Assembly: GCF_013390595.1 (NCBI RefSeq)
Contig: NZ_JACAWV010000020.1
Location: forward strand, 62,001 to 126,000
From: Rhizobium sp. RM
GTDB taxonomy: Bacteria; Pseudomonadota; Alphaproteobacteria; Rhizobiales; Rhizobiaceae
Reading direction: 5' to 3'
DNA: 64,000 nt
Made by a program: the position numbers and the translations under genes. The notes beneath the pieces are model-generated. The model saw nothing but the letters and a program-made list of their open reading frames with translations. It did not search any database and was not told the origin of the DNA. Of the stretch, positions 62,095-64,000 are shown piece after piece; position 1 is the stretch's first letter, and each line of letters opens with the position of its first letter.

Positions 62095-63722
62095 GCGCCC
62101 CGCATCTGGCTGACGATTGCATCACCGGCCTTGATGGCAAGAGCGGTCATGGTGATCGTGCTGTTGCCGCAGGCTGTGGATGCCATGGCACCACCGCCGG
62201 GAATAAAAAGATTTTCGTGGTCGTGTGAGCGGCAGTCGGCATCGACAACAGAATTGCTCGCGTCATTGCCCATGATCGTGCCACCCATAATGTGCTTGCT
62301 CTGGTTGAACTTGGGGCTGATCTTGACGTCGGTCGCGCCCATCGCCTCGGCGATGCGACGACCGATCGGCAGCGAATAGACTTCGGCAGATTTGCGGGTG
62401 TACTCGCCGACATCGTAGTGGATCGATGGCTTGGGCAAGCCGAGCCAATCTTTCTTTTCGGATAGCGTCAGTCGGTTGTTCGGGTCTGGAAGGACTTCGT
62501 GCGCAGCGACGATATCGGCCGTGCAGGCTGTAAGCCGGCGGATTTCGGCGTCGAGCGCCTTGCCGACGAGCCCCTTCTTCAAGGCCGCGAAGGTGACGAA
62601 ACGGTTGCGGGCGAAGTTGTTGAAGCGGAAATAGGCGCCAGCATGTTCGGAGCGGAATGCCCCTTGGGACGTTTCCATAATGCCGCTGTTGACCACGGGT
62701 CCAACGCCTGCCCAGAAGGGTTCCTTCGTCGTCACGGTCAATGTGAGCTGAGGGTGATCCATCATGTTGCGGCCGACCTGATCGGAACTGTTGGCGACCC
62801 CGTTTGGATTGCGGTCGTCTGCCGACATCAAGAGCAGCTTGGGATTTTCGAGGCCATTGCAGGCGAGGACGAAAAGCTTGCCGGTGACACGATGTGTCTG
62901 TTTGTTCTGATCGAGGTAATGGACAGCCTCGATCTTGTTCTGTGCATTGGTCTCCACCTTGTAGACGACAGAATCGACAAGGATCGTGGCGCCTTTGTTT
63001 TCCAGCCGATGTAGCGAGGTTGCCGCATCGTATCGTGCCCCAACGGGACAGACGGGGACGCAGTTGTTGCTGGCACAACAGGCGGGGCGGTCATCGTAGG
63101 GCATGCCGCTGTTGCGCGCCTGCGCGACCGGAATGTTGTTGTATCCCAGGGTCTTCACGACCTCGGTGAAACGGTTTTCGCCGGGAGAGAACGGCAATGC
63201 AGGCATGGGGTAGGGTGCAGAGCGCGGGCGTTGCGGCCATTGCAGCGCAGGGTCAGAGGGGCCGCAGATGCCAAGCTTTTGCTCAGTGCGAACGTAATAG
63301 GGCTCGAGCGTGTCGTAATCGAACGCCCAGTCTCGGCCAACGCCGTAGAGAGAGCGAAGACGCATGTCTTCGGGTGTCAGGCGCCAGGACGTACCAGCCC
63401 AGTGCCAGGTGGAGCCCCCGGCGTAACGAATGAAGGTCTGGGCGTAACTGTCGGGACCGCTCAATTGAAGATAGGCGTCTTCCGGCTTTTCTCCGCCGGT
63501 TGGATGGGGTGCCCAGGGACGCGGTGGATAGGCAACGGATGTATCGCCTTTGACACCGAGTGGGGCGTTTCGGAAGTTCTCGACGACTTCGGCCCGCGTA
63601 ACGCGCGGCCCCGCCTCGATCATCAAAACGGAATGACCGGCATCGAGCAATTGTTCTGCGATAACGACGCCAACGACGCCCGTTCCGACGATGACGACGT
63701 CGGCACTGTTCTTGGTAACCAT
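62091..63722 (-). CDS. GMC-family dehydrogenase large subunit
   Basis: 543-aa flavoprotein. FAD motif ADVVIVGTGVVGVVIAEQLL, STWHWAGTSWRLTPEDMRLR, cysteines in CCASNNCVPVCPVGARYDA (possible iron-sulfur site) and the C-terminal NLFIPGGGAMASTACGNSTI. ATG 63722 is preferred over the frame start at 63797. No signal peptide, so probably exported with the small subunit. Substrate may be gluconate, fructose, sorbitol or a related sugar or polyol. Confidence 0.87.
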   Translation of the reverse strand: MVTKNSADVVIVGTGVVGVVIAEQLLDAGHSVLMIEAGPRVTRAEVVENFRNAPLGVKGDTSVAYPPRPWAPHPTGGEKPEDAYLQLSGPDSYAQTFIRYAGGSTWHWAGTSWRLTPEDMRLRSLYGVGRDWAFDYDTLEPYYVRTEQKLGICGPSDPALQWPQRPRSAPYPMPALPFSPGENRFTEVVKTLGYNNIPVAQARNSGMPYDDRPACCASNNCVPVCPVGARYDAATSLHRLENKGATILVDSVVYKVETNAQNKIEAVHYLDQNKQTHRVTGKLFVLACNGLENPKLLLMSADDRNPNGVANSSDQVGRNMMDHPQLTLTVTTKEPFWAGVGPVVNSGIMETSQGAFRSEHAGAYFRFNNFARNRFVTFAALKKGLVGKALDAEIRRLTACTADIVAAHEVLPDPNNRLTLSEKKDWLGLPKPSIHYDVGEYTRKSAEVYSLPIGRRIAEAMGATDVKISPKFNQSKHIMGGTIMGNDASNSVVDADCRSHDHENLFIPGGGAMASTACGNSTITMTALAIKAGDAIVSQMRGA

Positions 63723-63751
63723 GGGAAAGGTCTTTTCTTCGCTGGGTTTTC

Positions 63752-64000
63752 TTAGAAACGCGGCATATCCGCGAGCGGCACGCTTGGACGGTGCCACATG
63801 TTTGGACCAGTCAGTCCGTAAGACGGGATCGTCACGATATCGCCCGTCGTCTTGAAGGTGAGCGCTTCTTCGAAGGTGAAGACCGTCGCATCGCGCTTTT
63901 CGGAGGAACAGCCGCTATACCAGGCAGATATTACCCACAAAGCGAAATCCTTCAGTTCTCCATCCGGCACGTCGGGGAAGAAGTCCTCGACGACTTTGGC
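63752..64000 (-). CDS. Dehydrogenase small subunit (cut by the window edge)
   Basis: Only the last 82 residues are in the window; the gene continues beyond base 64000. The end reads ELKDFALWVISAWYSGCSSE and FTFEEALTFKTTGDIVTIPS, the C-terminal pattern of small subunits of sorbitol/fructose-type FAD dehydrogenases. Such subunits usually carry a Tat signal, which would lie outside the window. First gene of the small-large-cytochrome unit. Confidence 0.75.
   Translation of the reverse strand, partial: AKVVEDFFPDVPDGELKDFALWVISAWYSGCSSEKRDATVFTFEEALTFKTTGDIVTIPSYGLTGPNMWHRPSVPLADMPRF

Noticed and set aside
1..64000. CRISPR array, tRNA, rRNA, transposase or prophage
   Set aside because: No spaced direct repeats, cloverleaf sequences, ribosomal RNA blocks, transposase motifs or phage genes were seen while reading the window.

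Overview
The window reads as chromosomal or chromid DNA of an alphaproteobacterium, most likely a member of the Rhizobiaceae (Agrobacterium/Rhizobium type). The basis is inference from gene content: dense packing, many ABC importers for peptides, sugars and amino acids, FAD-dependent DAO oxidases, and a periplasmic glycoside dehydrogenase of the kind known from agrobacteria and rhizobia. No rRNA, tRNA, CRISPR array, insertion sequence or prophage is visible. Almost every gene belongs to nutrient uptake, catabolism or its regulation.

Region by region. 1-4.3 kb: a hydroxamate-type TonB receptor with a signalling (STN) domain, a FecR anti-sigma factor and a FecI sigma factor, forming an iron-responsive cell-surface signalling system. 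4.3-9.1 kb: asparagine permease, asparaginase, aspartase and a GntR repressor, which together take asparagine to fumarate plus two ammonia. 9.3-10.1 kb: a YrbL-like kinase-fold protein. 10.2-18.6 kb: a second TonB receptor, an IclR regulator, an NtaA/DszA-type flavin monooxygenase and a FepCBDG importer, tied together by a shared operator found in both divergent promoter regions. 18.65-20.9 kb: a GntR regulator whose start lies inside a 55-bp perfect palindrome, a CynX-type exporter and an aldo/keto reductase remnant. 21-22.4 kb: MarR regulator and short-chain dehydrogenase.

22.5-32.2 kb: a complete dipeptide-type ABC importer followed by three FAD-dependent oxidases and a cupin, a catabolic operon of unknown substrate. 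32.2-44 kb: a LacI-controlled sugar ABC importer, two TIM-barrel isomerase/lyase-like proteins (one secreted), a frameshifted Gfo/Idh/MocA dehydrogenase, and a three-part periplasmic glycoside 3-dehydrogenase (GMC subunit, Tat hitch-hiker subunit, cytochrome c). I read this as a 3-keto-glycoside pathway. 44-51.5 kb: a LysR regulator divergent from an ArgH-like lyase, amino-acid ABC importer, MmgE/PrpD protein and polysaccharide-deacetylase-like hydrolase. Epimerase plus lyase plus importer recalls iminodisuccinate breakdown described in Agrobacterium.

51.5-58 kb: GNAT acetyltransferase, MFS transporter with divergent LysR, ArsR regulator with an Old Yellow Enzyme under a well-defined double operator, a UPF0303 protein and a D,D-carboxypeptidase. 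58-64 kb: a secreted HbpS/GlcG-like protein, response regulator and histidine kinase, then a tri-haem cytochrome c, a GMC dehydrogenase and a small subunit cut by the window edge. This looks like a membrane-linked sugar or polyol dehydrogenase with its own signalling system.
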